From contig OY978526.1 in NCBI GenBank assembly GCA_963854835.1, positions 76,046,418-76,110,417 of the forward strand: 64,000 nucleotides of DNA, in the 5' to 3' direction. A program made the translations under genes and the position numbers. Below the pieces are notes generated by a model. The model saw only the letters and a list, made by a program, of their open reading frames with translations, ran no database searches and was not told the origin of the DNA. The stretch's first letter is position 1; every line of letters starts with the position of its first letter. Of this stretch, positions 11,461 to 23,259 are shown in pieces. The stretch comes from Megamerina dolium. Taxonomy: Eukaryota; Arthropoda; Insecta; Diptera; Megamerinidae.

Positions 11461-13099
11461 CACTGGTTGGCATAATTATTTTGACAAAATCTATTTGTGA
11501 CTATCGCACCTTGTTTTGCTTATTACTGTTAAATACAGGTACGAAAATGATACCCAAAAGACAGATCGTATTTACAGCTATATGCGTGCCAAATATTTAG
11601 TCGTTTGACTTTTCCATTCTCTTTCTGCTGATAAGAATGCATGCAGACAACGAATTTTTGTGTGGCATAAGTATTTTGACTGCATCTTTGTGTAACTGTA
11701 TTTACACTTTTGAGCACGTGAAAACCAAACAACCTTTGCATTTACCTTCAGTGGATATTAATCGTTGATAAAAACTAAAAATCGCAGAAAAATTATTAAA
11801 AAACATGGGCAAAACGGCTGAGCTGAGTTTGGTTATTAGATCTTCAATTGTAGCAAAGTTTAACGCTGGAACGGCAGTAAAAGACATAGCAAATGAGTTT
11901 AATGTGTCGCGTCAAACTGTGTACTATCAAATTAATAAGCTTAAAAAGCACAATGATATAAGAAACTTAAAGAGATCAGGTGCTAAGCGCAAAACAACGC
12001 CCACTGAAGATCGAGTCTTACTACGGAAATTTAAAAAAAATATTTCTCTGAAGCCTCAATCTGCAGCAGATGAATTTAATTTGACGGCCAAGAATCCAAT
12101 CAGTGAGCGCACTGTCCGACGACGTTTAAAGGAAGAAGATTTTAAGACGATTAAAGCCAAGGACGTGCCGTACATATCAAAGGCAAACAAGCTTAAAAGA
12201 CTGGCCTTCGCAAAAAAACATTTGCACAAGCCAAAGGAGTTCTGGAGAAGCGTTCTGTGGACAGATGAAAGCTCCTTTGAGTATAATTCGTCAAAAAACA
12301 CATTTTTTGTGAGATTGCCAAAGGTACAAAGGCAAAAAAAGCGGCCCGTTTGTCAAAAAGTGAGCCATGGTGGAGGCTCTGTCATGTTCTGGGGATGTGT
12401 TGCGTATAATGGGCTGGGTGACTTGGTTCCTATCACCGGCTCGATGAACCAAGGTCAATATTTTAGTACCCTAAATGAAAATGCCTTTCCTTCCGGAGAT
12501 AGGCTTATTGGGGAATCATTTATACTGCAGCAAGATAATGCCCCCTGCCACAAGGCCCGGATGATTACTAAATTTTTGAACGATGTTGGTGTTACCACTT
12601 TGGACTGGCCACCTCAAAGTCCAGACTTAAATATTATAGAAAACGTCTGGTCTCTTTTGAAACGCAAAAGAACAGTTTCGTTAAATAAAACCAGAGAGGA
12701 GACAATTTCTGAGGTCATTTTCCTTTGGAAAGAGATATCTCCAGAAATTCTTCAAAGTTTAGTAGATTCAGTACCGAGACGCCTTCAAAAAGTTATTGAA
12801 GCCAAAGGAGGTTATATATTTTACTAAATTCTTCTTCATTTTAATTCTTTTATTAGGTTTAAACTTTGTTTTCTTAGTATTATATTCTTGTCAAAATACT
12901 TATGCCAACACATGAAATTACTAATTAATTTATATCTTTTTAAGTTTCTATGAAATGTCATTTGTTTGCTTATTTTTAAGTTTGTATTAGTTAGATGTAA
13001 AAAGGAAAAAATAAACAAGGGCTCTTAATAAAGTCACTAAAAAGTTAAACTAAAAAATGTACGTTTTTTATTTTGTCAAAATACTTATGCCAACCAGTG
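11461..13099 (+). mobile_element. Structurally complete Tc1-like transposon
   Basis: The ends are inverted repeats of about 30 bp: CACTGGTTGGCATAATTATT at 11461 and its near complement (ATACTTATGCCAACCAGTG) ending at 13099, flanked by TA at 11459-11460 and 13100-13101. Inner copies of the motif (GGCATAAGTATTTTGACTGC near 11666; TTGTCAAAATACTTATGCCA near 12888) give an IR/DR organisation on both sides. The element is 1639 bp and encloses one uninterrupted transposase gene. Every structural requirement for a mobile Tc1 element is visible, so this copy could be recent or active. Confidence 0.95.
11805..12827 (+). CDS. Tc1 family DD34E transposase, intact
   Basis: A 340-aa open frame of usual Tc1 length, starting at an ATG just inside the left inner repeat. 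Residues 1-110 hold two helix-turn-helix units (VKDIANEFNVSRQTVYYQI; SERTVRRRLKEEDF) that would bind the inverted repeats. The catalytic domain shows VLWTDESSFEY (first Asp, about residue 150), HGGGSVMFWGCVAYNGLGDL, FILQQDNAPCHKA (second Asp) and DWPPQSPDLNIIENVW (Glu), with 34 residues between the last two catalytic residues. It ends with the family pattern LVDSVPRRLQKVIEAKGG. There is no stop, frameshift or altered catalytic residue. It would catalyse cut-and-paste movement into TA sites in the nucleus. It is only a distant relative of the transposase at 4214-5232. Confidence 0.95.
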   Translation: MGKTAELSLVIRSSIVAKFNAGTAVKDIANEFNVSRQTVYYQINKLKKHNDIRNLKRSGAKRKTTPTEDRVLLRKFKKNISLKPQSAADEFNLTAKNPISERTVRRRLKEEDFKTIKAKDVPYISKANKLKRLAFAKKHLHKPKEFWRSVLWTDESSFEYNSSKNTFFVRLPKVQRQKKRPVCQKVSHGGGSVMFWGCVAYNGLGDLVPITGSMNQGQYFSTLNENAFPSGDRLIGESFILQQDNAPCHKARMITKFLNDVGVTTLDWPPQSPDLNIIENVWSLLKRKRTVSLNKTREETISEVIFLWKEISPEILQSLVDSVPRRLQKVIEAKGGYIFY

Positions 13100-13101
13100 T
13101 A

Positions 13102-15835
13102 CATCTCCATATATCATCTAATATAATATAATAAAATATGAAATATAGTAAACTTAGTTTTACTGCAGGGTTTATATATATAATACAATATTACATACAT
13201 CTAATATATTCAAGACAATACATTAAAACTGCACAATCGTGGAAGACATTAAATATTCAACCTTTTATACGTTCTTTACTTTTTTGTTCGTTTATTTTCC
13301 TTGACCACAAATAAATCTTGTTTTAATATTCAAAAATTATTTTACATCTATACATTAATTTGCCAATAACAAACATGTGGCAATACCATACAATATGCTA
13401 TAAATCGACTTGTCGCCAAATGTATGTATAATAAAATATCCTCTGTTATTTTGCATGTGCAGTTTTTTTTTAGTTTTTATTTTATTAAGTACATTTCACT
13501 GTAAATGGTGTAATTATAAGAGGTAGAGCAAGCCCACATACCCACATGTAAGCAACACATCCGGAGTGAAGCAGTTTTAAAAAAGAAACTATAAACACAT
13601 GATTTGTATATTATATATTTATTAACGTTGCTGACATTACTTGTATGTCAAGGGAAAGGATTTTCCCATTGCCTAACCTTCTTCAAATAACGAATTTCTA
13701 AAAATACACCATTGAACAATGTTCTTTCGTTTTTTTTTGTGCATTTATAAATATGTTCGCTTTGCTTATATTATATCTAGGTACTTGCTTGTGCTCCCCC
13801 ACGTAGTCAAAATTGTTTGTCATTTTTATAGCAAATGACATAATTATTAACATTCTAAAAAAAAATATGTATTCAAACATACTTAATTACTTTGCAAAAG
13901 TCAAGTGCTAGCGAACGGGCATATGTGATGTAATTAGCAGCAGTTAATGGTGATTGCTCTCATGTCGTTTAATGCTGGTGACAAAATGATTACCTATTTC
14001 CGTTCCTTCGATTATTGTATTATTGTTGTTATTCTTCTGTTGTATCAAACGGAAGCCGGTAAAATCGAAAAATAATTAACACGTGTGCATTTATTGCCGG
14101 CATTCTTAGGTGAATGATTGTGTGATATTGAATCTTATTCGCGATATGCACGAGTTTATGTGCAAATGTGGAAATGAAGAAGAAATATTAGGAATAAATA
14201 TTATGATTTATATTGATACCGATAGTGAAAATCTGTCAAAGCCACTTTATGCATTATAGTTGGCCACTTCATTCTTGAAAGACTCGCAGAGCGACTTCTT
14301 GAAATTATTGAAATTTACTTTACAATTTGTGAAACATATAGAAAATTTGATAAATTCTCATAAAACCCAGCTGTTGAGGCAAGTAAGGGTTCGTGATCAC
14401 GGGGAAGACGTCAGAAATGTTGTTCGAGGCAATTTTTCATCATTTTCCCTCTCTCGTTGTAAATTTGTCGAGGACGTGAACACTTCACCAGTAAAAATAA
14501 GTAATAATTGTTTACAATTGGTAATAATTTCAAGTTCGTAAACAAAGCTCTTGTGAATCCTTCCATTTGTTGAGGATAAAGTTTGATGAATACATTATTT
14601 CAAGATTTGGTCCTGAAAATTGGACTACAAATTAAGTAATATAACATTATTGAAATTGGATATTTTGTGTTGATGTGATGATTCATTGGTGTACGCTAAT
14701 AAATTAGCAATAATTGTGATCTAGAAGTTAACATTGTATTAACGAAACAGTCGGGGTTGGCATCTATGCCATATATGTAAATATTAATAGCATAAAATAA
14801 CGGTTTAAATAAAGTAAATCTATTTTTTTCAATAAAATTAATAATTTTGTGTTTTTATTTTTGCCTTTAAGTTTTTATCCTCTTCAAAGAACACCCGTTA
14901 GAAATAATTTCATCTTATATTTAAGATGATTTTTGATTGTCATTAAATCAAATATTTTCGTCATCCACTTTTTGCTATTTTACTGAAAAAGAAAAACTAT
15001 TCTATCGCTGTAGAATTTTTGCGAATTTTCTCTTTGGTTTTATACCTACTGCATGAAGTATACAAAATTTTTCGATTTTTCTTTTTGGTGCAAAAAGGTG
15101 GGAAATTGTGAAAATCGATTTCTCGAAAATTTGATGTGATACAGCCCTCTGGTGGATACCAATTAACTCAGTAAGTTTGGCCCTAATCGACAAAATTTAC
15201 CAGAATGTTGATAAAAAAAAATTCATGATAAAAAATAAGTCTCAAATATATATTTTGTATATGAAAAAAAATAAAATGGTCATACTAACTCGTGATATGT
15301 AAATTTGTAGATATTTTAAGTACAAATTGTATACCTTTTTCAGTTGGGGAGGGGGTTTCTTTTTGTTTTCCTTTTATCTCACATGTTTCATTCACACATA
15401 CATTCGAAAATACATATGTCACTGTGATGTATTATCAACAATGTATATACATACATACATACGTTTGTATATAATCATATGAGACAGACTGACTCGTCAG
15501 CCTGTTGAATAGTATAGAAAAGACATTGCTTTTTACAAGCCCACCTGACCATCCATCATTTTAAATTTAGCATGAATAGCATAAAATAGAAATACATTTG
15601 ATTTTACATATACATACATACATATGTAAATGTATGTATGTCTATGCATGAACTCGTATATCGTAGATCTTTGTGAAGAAATGGTCATTGTAAATTGTTT
15701 GTTTTTGTAATGACCTCGTCATACTTAACGTATTAAAATTCTTAAAATTCTTTTTTTTGTTCTCTTTAGTTTTGACTTAAATGCAAAAAAATTTGTATAC
15801 ATAACTAAGTACAAAAATGCTTAGCTTTAAGTTTT
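13102..15835. other. Non-coding interval
   Basis: No gene recognised. The 13900-14120 part is less AT-rich with repeated TAATTA-type and CACGTG motifs and could be regulatory, but I have no direct support. Short ACATACATAC runs occur near 15450 and 15610. Confidence 0.4.
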
Positions 15836-17380
15836 TATACCCTGCATAATGCAATATGCATGGTATATTCATTTCGGTCAGATGTTTGTGTCCACTTGAA
15901 GGAATCTCCGGAGATATAGACATGGATATATATTCGTGATCAGCGTCGATTAAATTTTCGATTTAACGATGTCCGTCCGTCCGTCCGTCCGTCCGTCTGT
16001 CTGTCACCTGGCTGGTTCGCACGATAACTTGAGTAAATATTGAGCTATTTCGATGAAATTTGGCATAAGTAATCTATGATCCAAGGGTACGGAGGGGATT
16101 GATATTGGGCATGATCGGTTAATAACCACGCCCACACCAAGCATTCAAAGCGACTAACCTCGAAATTTTCAAAATTTTTAACTTGCTATAACTCACACAA
16201 TATACCACTTGGAACAACAATATTTTGCACATAGAGTTATATTATACTAATATATAACCTCACCAAAAGTGGATGAGCCATGCCTACTTTCTAGCGTAGC
16301 TCCCATACAAAGTGTCTGTACTTCTTTTAAATTGAAACTGCTGTAACTTCTACAATCTTCTGTCTAGAATAACCATAATTGACACTTAGATTAACACGGT
16401 AGTCGGAAATAATATGGCAGAAAATCAATGTGCCACGCCCACTCCTTTTTGGGTCTCCCATACAAAGTTGCGGAAATTAAAAAAAATGTTACCGGTTATA
16501 ACTTGCAAACTATTCAGCGTAGAATAACGAGATTTAAGGTGTGGATTAGTATTGTACGAGCAACTAGGCTCACAGAAAATGGGCGCACCACGCCCAGTGT
16601 TTATCGTAGCCCCCATACAAATTTTAAAATGAAACAGCTGTAACTTCGGCAATCTTCTGTCTAGAATAACCATAATTGACACTTAAATTAATATCGTAGT
16701 CGGCAAAAATCTGGCAGAAAATCAGTGTGCCACGCCCACTCCTTCATGGGTCTCCCATACAAAGTCGAGTGAATTAAACTAAAATTTTAAGCTCCATAGC
16801 TTACAAACCATTTAGCCTAGGACAACGAGACTTAGAGTATGGATTAGTATTGTACGTGTAACTAGGCTCACAGAAAATGGGCGCACCACGCCCAGTGTTT
16901 ATAGTAGCCCCCATACAAATTTTAAATTGAAACAGCTGTAACTTTGGCAATCTTATGTCTACAATAACCATAATTGACACTTAAATTAATATCATAGTCG
17001 GAAATAATCTGGCGAAAAATCAGCGTACCACGCCCACTTCTTATTGGGGCTCCCATACAAAGTTGAGGAAATTAAACAAAAATGTTAACCACCATAACTT
17101 AGAAACTATTCAACGTAGGACACCAAATTTAAGGTGTGGATTAACATTGAAAAATTAATTGGATTTACTAGAAAGAGGTAAGCCACGCCCACTTTTTATA
17201 TAGCTCCCATACTGAGCCTCGGAATTATCTTAAAATCCTTTTACTTCGTCAAAGTCAACCATATTTCGGGTGTAAATTAGTAGTATATGCAAAAATTGTT
17301 TCTCGAAAAGTGGAAATAAAAGAAAAGTTGGATATTCGAGTAAACTTTTTATATATAAATCTACATATGCAGGGTATAGT
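15836..17380 (+). repeat. Interspersed repeat with GTCC/GTCT tract and about 298-bp tandem units
   Basis: It starts with TATACCCTGCATAATGC and ends with TGCAGGGTATA near 17368, so its two ends are inverted versions of the same 11-mer. Near 15970 is a (GTCC)n(GTCT)n tract. From about 16260 three tandem units follow: the motif AATCTTCTGTCTAGAATAAC starts at 16354 and 16651 and, slightly changed, at 16949, a period of 297-298 bp. Each unit contains CACGCCCACTCCTT and CTCCCATACAAAG. GTCY tracts flanked by such ends recall dipteran mini-me-type or related non-autonomous repeats, but I cannot assign a family. No protein is encoded. Confidence 0.75.
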
Positions 17381-17409
17381 TTGGTCGGCCCCAGCCGACT
17401 GTAAGGAGA

Positions 17410-17871
17410 TTTTTTTTTTTAATTTTGTTTCTTTCAAAATTTGAATTTTTGAGTTATAATTGTTATGAGCAATATATAAGTGATACCTTCTGACATCTCT
17501 AGGTGTCAGCGTCTATAAGAGAAATTAATGTCAAACTAGGTTTTTGAATGCAAAAAATATAATCAGATTTTTTAAAATACTGTCATATCAATTTTTGTAT
17601 TATCGACGATGATGAACCTGATTTTTAAAATACATTTAACTTATAAATATTAATTACGAAAATATGCTGATTTAAATGTATTAATTTGGATTTTGGGTCA
17701 CTAAATACGAATCCGCAATCTAGCAGAAAAAAACCTGCATAAATAGCCTAAAAAATTGATTTAAAATGAAAAATCAGGGTGATGAATGAAATTCCTCAAC
17801 GGATTCCGTTCAGCGACACAAATTCCATAAACTATGATTAATATGATTATCCTATTTTTTTTTTTTGCCAT
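17410..17871. other. No gene recognised
   Basis: AT-rich spacer between the tandem-unit repeat and the SINE head. Confidence 0.5.
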
Positions 17872-19119
17872 AGTGCCGTAGCTCAGTGGTTAGTGTGTTG
17901 GCTTTCTGACCACTAGGTCGTGGGTTCAATCCCCGGCTGAAGCATAACAAATTTGATATCGAAAAGATTTTTCTTTCGAACGGTACCCACCTGTCGGCAA
18001 GCAATTGGCAATTCTTCCGGCAGTAACAATTTGCTTCTAAAAGAATTCTGTGACAAATTCCAGAAAAAGTGATGTTGATGTTCTGCCGTTTGGAACAGGC
18101 TAAAATACAGGGTGATTTCTTGAGAGCCTTCGGATTTGATTAAAAACAAAACACATAAAATTTAGGGAAATGTATGAATTCTTTATTTGAGTCGATAGAA
18201 CGATCTATATAATTCAATGTTTAGAGATGATTTCATGCAAATGTTGACCGCGGCTGCGCCTCAAATGGTTCATACGATGCGTCCAATTTTGGCATACTCT
18301 CTCCAACATATCGGCAAGTATCTCACGAATATATTTTTCAATACTGGCCTCCAGTGCGTCAACCGTTGCGGGTTGTCGCTATAGACATGACCCTTAACAT
18401 AGCCCCACAAAAAATAGTCTAAACGCGTTATTGATCGGCCCCAAACGTGAAATAAACTGTTCACCGAACTCGCCTCTCAATTGGGCCATTGTTTCGCATG
18501 CTGTATGGCATGTGGCACCTTCTTGTTGAAACAACATGCCAGCCAAGGCCAGCTCTTCCATTTTGGGTAAAAGAAAGTTTGTAATAATCGCACGGTAGCG
18601 CTCGCTATTCACAGTAACGTTTCTGCCTTCGTCGTCTTTGAAAAGGTATGGTCCAATGATTCCACCGGCCCACAATCCGCACCAAACAGTGCATTTTTCG
18701 GGATGCATTGGCAGCTCTTGCAATACTTCTGGCTGCTCTTCATACCAAATATGGCAATTTTGATTGTTCACGTATCCATTCAACCAGAAATGAGCTTCGT
18801 GCACACAATGGAAGAAGTCCACGATGCACTTCCTTAACCGAGCATGAATTTTGATAATAAAATTCAATAATCTGCAAGCATTGTTCGTTTGCAAGTCGAT
18901 TCTTGGTTAAATTATACACTAAACTGAACATGTTTGACAGTAATATGTTACACGAAAATAGCTGAGCTGCCAAAAACAGTGTTGCCAAAAAGAAAGTTGC
19001 TAAAAAAGTCACCCTGTATAAGTAGGTCCCTTTTAACACTGTCCAAAATTTAACACCCACAACAGTAATGGAAGAGAAGCTCGGCCAAAAAGCCCTTCAG
19101 GGCTTATAAATGCCACATA
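17872..19119 (+). mobile_element. tRNA-derived SINE, split by a mariner
   Basis: The head carries RNA polymerase III promoter boxes: A box TAGCTCAGTGGT at 17879-17890 and B box GGTTCAATCCC at 17923-17933, 44 bp apart as in tRNA genes. The body (GGCAAGCAATTGGCAATTCT, CTGCCGTTTGGAACAGGC) is interrupted at 18106 by a mariner and resumes at 19019 with AAGTAGGTCCCTTTTAACAC, ending with GAAGAGAAGCTCGGCC and CTTATAAATGCCACAT. Without the insert the SINE is about 335 bp. Related copies occur throughout the window. The source tRNA is unclear; the arm resembles Arg or Lys tRNAs. Confidence 0.85.
18108..19016 (-). mobile_element. DD41D (rosa-type) mariner, subfamily 1, nested in a SINE
   Basis: The ends are CAGGGTGATTTCTTGAG at 18108 and its near complement (AAAAAAGTCACCCTG) ending at 19016, each bounded by TA. 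On the minus strand, about 18895-18250 encode a damaged transposase: EAHFWLNGYVNNQNCHIW (first Asp altered to H in the VHEAHF stretch), WCGLWAGGIIGPYLF, NSERYRAIITNF and MLFQQEGATCHT, where the second catalytic aspartate has become E. The conserved WPPRSCDLTPLDYF segment is also damaged. The 909-bp length is below the roughly 1.3 kb of full copies, so the element is internally deleted. It is inactive. Confidence 0.85.
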
Positions 19120-19265
19120 TTATTTTATTCATTTTTAATTTTTTTTTGTACTTTTTTAAATTTATGTTTGTACAAATGATGTGTTTTGATGTTAGAAAGA
19201 AACCTGTGAGTGATGGCCGAAATCCTACCTGGTATTCGAAATTAGTGACCCAAAATCGATTTGTT

Positions 19266-19364
19266 GTCACAAGGATTTTGACGTTCGGAACGGGCTAATA
19301 TAAGTAGGCTCCTTCTAATGCTGTTCAAAATTTAACTCGCAGAACAGTAGTAGAAGAGAAGCTC
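19266..19364 (+). mobile_element. SINE 3' half fragment
   Basis: TTCGGAACGGGCTAATATAA, then TAGGCTCCTTCTAATGCTGT and GTAGTAGAAGAGAAGCTCC match the body and tail of the SINE family at 17872. The pol III head is absent or too decayed to see (perhaps GTGAGTGATGGCCGAAATCC at 19207). Confidence 0.65.
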
Positions 19365-20308
19365 CAAGATGAATTATAGCGATCATAAAATTGGGTATCA
19401 TCGAAAGAATCACGATATCCGAAATAGAATGATTCTATTTTTAAGCGTTTTTTTATCGTCACCACAATGAACTCCCAAATTTTATGGAGTACGAAACGTA
19501 CTTCAATTGCCAGATTTGATTTCTAATATTTAACCATTTCTTGGAAAATTTTGGAATTCTAAAGAAGAAATAATAATTTTCACCGTGGTAAAAAAATAAT
19601 ATAATATTTTCTAGCAAAGGTTACTAATATTTTTATGCTTTGTTTTTAATTAGTGATCTAAGTCTAATGCTAAAAACGACTTTATTGCAAAATTTGCAAA
19701 AACGTCGAAAATGTTCGATTTAGACATTAAATCAATTGTCTGTTCGACATTATTTCAAACATTTGTATTAATATCGATCTAATTATGGTTCGACATTTAT
19801 GCGACAGAATTTTTCGACATTAATGCAACATTTTTTGTGTCCTTTCATTGGTCGATTTCATGTGTCCTATTTTATAAATCGGCACATTTCTGCATTAGCA
19901 CTTTTATATGGTGTAAAAACCGATTCCATGTGATTCTCCAATAACTTAAATAAACAAATTATTAATTTTTTGATCAAAATACCATTTGTGCTTCTTAACT
20001 TATTTAGCATTTGTTTAATTAGCACAAATTTAGAAAAGTTGTCCCAGACAATTCTAATTGTTGTTATTGTTTGCTATTGTTTATAACAAGCATAAATAAA
20101 TTATACTCGTATGTATTGTATTATGCATCACAGCCAGTGTAAAAGCGAACTTCCACAATACTTTGAAATATTACGTATGCAAATCTTTTTTTTTTTTTTG
20201 TGTTTTAGTAAAATATTTTTTTTTTCTTCATTCACTTATTATTTTTGATTTTTATTCGCATTTCACATTTTAATTTTAAATGTGTTATTATTTATATTTC
20301 ATTTCATA
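19365..20308. other. AT-rich interval with repeated TTCGACATT motifs
   Basis: No gene recognised. Between 19735 and 19835 the motif TTCGACATT occurs three times with ATTTATGCGAC/ATTAATGCAAC following; similar wording recurs around the mariner at 36285-37590. Confidence 0.45.
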
Positions 20309-20310
20309 TA

Positions 20311-21200
20311 CAGGGTGTACCATTTAGAGTTTTTTTTTTTAATATGTTATTTTGAAAGTGACAGCTCTTTCCCACTGGAAATCTTGACAGTTGACAGAAA
20401 GTCAACGCTTTACGCTTGAACAAATTGCTCGCTAACTTTTTTTCCAAAGTCAATGTTATGTAGTCCAAAGAGTGGGTATATTGAAAAAAAGTTTCTTTCA
20501 CATTTTCTCACGACGTGCATTTTAATCTCGGCGGCTATGTTAATAAGCCGCATCTGGGGATCGTAAATCCGGCATGTGATCGTCGAGAAGGTAATACATC
20601 CTCAGAGAGTGTCATTTTGGTGCAGATTTTGAAGCGGTGGCCCCTTTTTCTTTGAAAACGCTGCTGGAAATGCCATTTCAGTTAACGGTGAGCGCTACAG
20701 AGGCATGTTAAACGATTTTTTGTGGTCGGAAATTGAAGGCATGGACTTGAACGATCTTCGGTTTCAGCAGGATGGCACATTATGCCACATAGCCCATGCC
20801 ACAATCGTTCTTTTTTGCGCCAAGTTCGGTAATCGTGTTATCAGCCGTTTCAGTGATGTCAATTGGCCACTGCAGAGCTCCGATTTGACGCCGTTAGACT
20901 TTCTTTTTGTGGGGTGCGGTGAATATTATGCGAACAATCTATTACCGATTCAGACCCTCAAGGCGAATATCGAGCAAACCATTCGTGAGATAGAGCTAGA
21001 AACCGTCACCGTCAAGGTTTTGGAAAGCTGGGTTGACAGGATGCGCAACTGCGAAGCCAGCCGAGGCAGCCACACGAATGAAATCGTGTTCCGTAAATAT
21101 TGGGAATGTTTGCTCTTTCAAATAATTCAATAATATACCGAAAACTATTTCTGTTCATTTTTGGAATTTTTTAAAAGACACCTCTACATGGTCCGCCCTG
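20311..21200 (+). mobile_element. DD41D mariner, subfamily 2, internally deleted
   Basis: TA-flanked ends CAGGGTGTACCATTTAGAG at 20311 and the near complement (CTCTACATGGTCCGCCCTG) ending at 21200. The interior lacks the N-terminal half of the transposase. An open frame at 20705-21133 encodes its C-terminal part: MDLNDLRFQQDGTLCHIA (second Asp), then WPLQSSDLTPLDFLF (third Asp, 41 residues later), and ends with ASRGSHTNEIVF. The 41-residue spacing identifies the DD41D group. Upstream pieces (GGYVNKP, FENAAGNA-like) are in broken frames. The element is 890 bp and non-autonomous. Confidence 0.85.
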
Positions 21201-21202
21201 TA

Positions 21203-22189
21203 TTGATGTGAAGCGTTCTACTATATTATTCTAGTATATACGCGCATGCGAAAAAATGAAAACAAACAAACCAGTCTTAATTTTTTATTGTTTATGTGCG
21301 AAGGAAATAAGAAAAAAAGATGAAAATAAATTTGGAATCATGCCATAATTACGCTTGAATGAACAAGAGTTTGTTTATAGTATTTTAGCTTACATAGAAT
21401 CATAAATCAAAATGTGAAAATATCATGAAATATTCTATACACATAAATATATGTATGTACATAAATTACTTCTCAATTTATCAAGAATATTTTGCAAAAA
21501 ATATATATGAGAAAAAAGCGTGTTAAAATTAAGAATTGAAATGATGCAAATGTCGTGTACTTGTCTATTAATGTGGATGAAATATTATAATATGCAAGAA
21601 AGTTGTGCCAATAAAAAATTAGAAATTCTGTAGGGGAACCTCTCAAAAATATCAGTATTTTCAGAGGAAATGCGACAGAGTAAAAACTAAGGGAAGGGAA
21701 GGGATATATTTCATAGCTCTAAGGGCGATTCTTAAGCAACTATGGGTTTAGTTGTCGTTTTTCAGTTATTTTTTGTGTTCATTTTATATGGGAACCCCTT
21801 TAAGTCACCGAGAGAGGAATTAAGTACGTTTGGAGAAAATATGAAGGAGAAAAAATTAATGGGGGCAGCTATGGGGGTATTTGTATATTTTTATGTTCAT
21901 TTTGTTTCGGAACCCCATTAAATGATGAAGTTAGAGAGTAACTTTGTTTGTTAGGGGAGCGAAACTGAATACTGAATTGTAATGCGAAATATACGTTTTT
22001 ATACAATTCACTACCACCGCTCCTAGGGTGCTCCCACAGAGATCAAATATATCACCAAAAATAGTTTTTCTTATATTTATGAAATTAATGCATAAATTGT
22101 AGGTGTCCTTGCAAAATAAATGTAAAAACGCCTGATCATTCTGCTTAGGAATCGCCCGAAGAGAGGTAAAATGCAAAATCAACCCACAT
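21203..22189. other. Non-coding; possible internal duplication
   Basis: No gene. The stretches GCAACTATGGGTTTAGTTGT...TGGGAACCCCTTTAA (about 21740-21800) and GCAGCTATGGGGGTATTTGT...CGGAACCCCATTAA (about 21866-21920) resemble each other and may be tandem copies of an old repeat. Confidence 0.4.
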
Positions 22190-23250
22190 TAATTTTTCAT
22201 CCCAAGATTAGGTTAGGTTATACTGGCTGGCCGAAGCCACGCAGAGACCAGAGGTCCATAGCGATACCAGACCAGAATCCTAGTTCAGCGGTAATAAGTA
22301 TCACTTAGGATGCGCGTATTATTTGCAAATCTTAGAAGGGACTCCAGTCCAACCTCAGGAATATTTCTCAATCCCTCAAAACTGATAGCCCCAGATTTTG
22401 CAATCGAGTTCTCGAAAGAGCCGGACAAAAATACGGCAGATGCTCCAGGGTTTTTTTTTTTGTATCCCGACTCATTACGTTTCCTGCAAGCATCGCTGTT
22501 GATTAAGTTTAATCTATACGCGTGAAATGCCACTACTCTACAAGTAGTCAGATTGTGCCACCTGTCCCTCGCTATTCTTCTCATGTGGTCATCCAGTTCT
22601 TTGTGTATCACTTGTAGAGACCTAAGTACCTCGCTTATTTGATTCTCTGCAAGTCTTACACCGATTTTAGCAATGTCATCAACCATCTCATTTCCCTGTA
22701 TGCCCTTGTGGCCAGGGACCCAATAAACACACAACCTACGATTGCAGGCCAGTCTGTCTAATGCTCCCTTACACGCTTGGACATTTTTGGATGATGATTT
22801 AATTGCCTTAACAGCTGCTTGGGTGTCTACAAAGAAATTTACTGAGCAGTTGTTGGTAGCGTCGACATAAGCAAGCTCTGCCGCTTTCTTGACGGCAAAA
22901 ACCTCCTCCTGGAACAGTAGTCAGGAAGCGTAAATGACACTCTTGTGCAAAGTTCTGCACAGTATACGCCAGCACAAATTCCCTCCTCCATTTGTTAACC
23001 GTCAGTATAGAAGTTGAAAGTGTTTCGGTACCATGTTTTTAATCCTTTCCCAAAGCTCCCCGTTGGCATCATGTAGTCTGAGCTAACCGATGAATTCCAA
23101 TTAACGGAGCTGTGTGCGAAGGGTCTTCGAGTAAGTTGTTCAGTGACACGTAGCCTTACAGCTCAGTGTGCTGCCCAATTCCTTGCTTAAAGGTCAATCG
23201 GGGCCAAATATTCTTACCCTCTATCTGGACACCTTTGGGCGGTTCTTCTA
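22190..23250 (-). mobile_element. 3' part of a non-LTR retrotransposon with RNase H
   Basis: The minus strand encodes a ribonuclease H domain in two or three frames: NFYTDG (first acidic residue, near 23010), VFAVKKAAE (glutamate) and FFVDTQAAVKAIKSS (aspartate), then in one open frame (22734-22285) VYWVPGHKGIQGNEMVDDIA with the histidine and last acidic residue. Such a domain after the RT is seen in the I, R1 and LOA groups. The element ends in the plus-strand sequence GATTAGGTTAGGTTATACTG (22206), typical of the 3' UTR of such dipteran elements. The RT itself is missing and a frameshift breaks the domain, so the copy is dead. Confidence 0.85.
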
Positions 23251-23259
23251 CAAAATGGA

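Noticed and set aside
14260..14541. 93-codon plus-strand frame
   Set aside because: No family features, begins without a supported start or splice site, and codon pattern is unremarkable.
17872..17945. True tRNA gene
   Set aside because: A and B boxes are present, but the arms do not fold into a proper cloverleaf and the sequence continues into a repeated SINE body.
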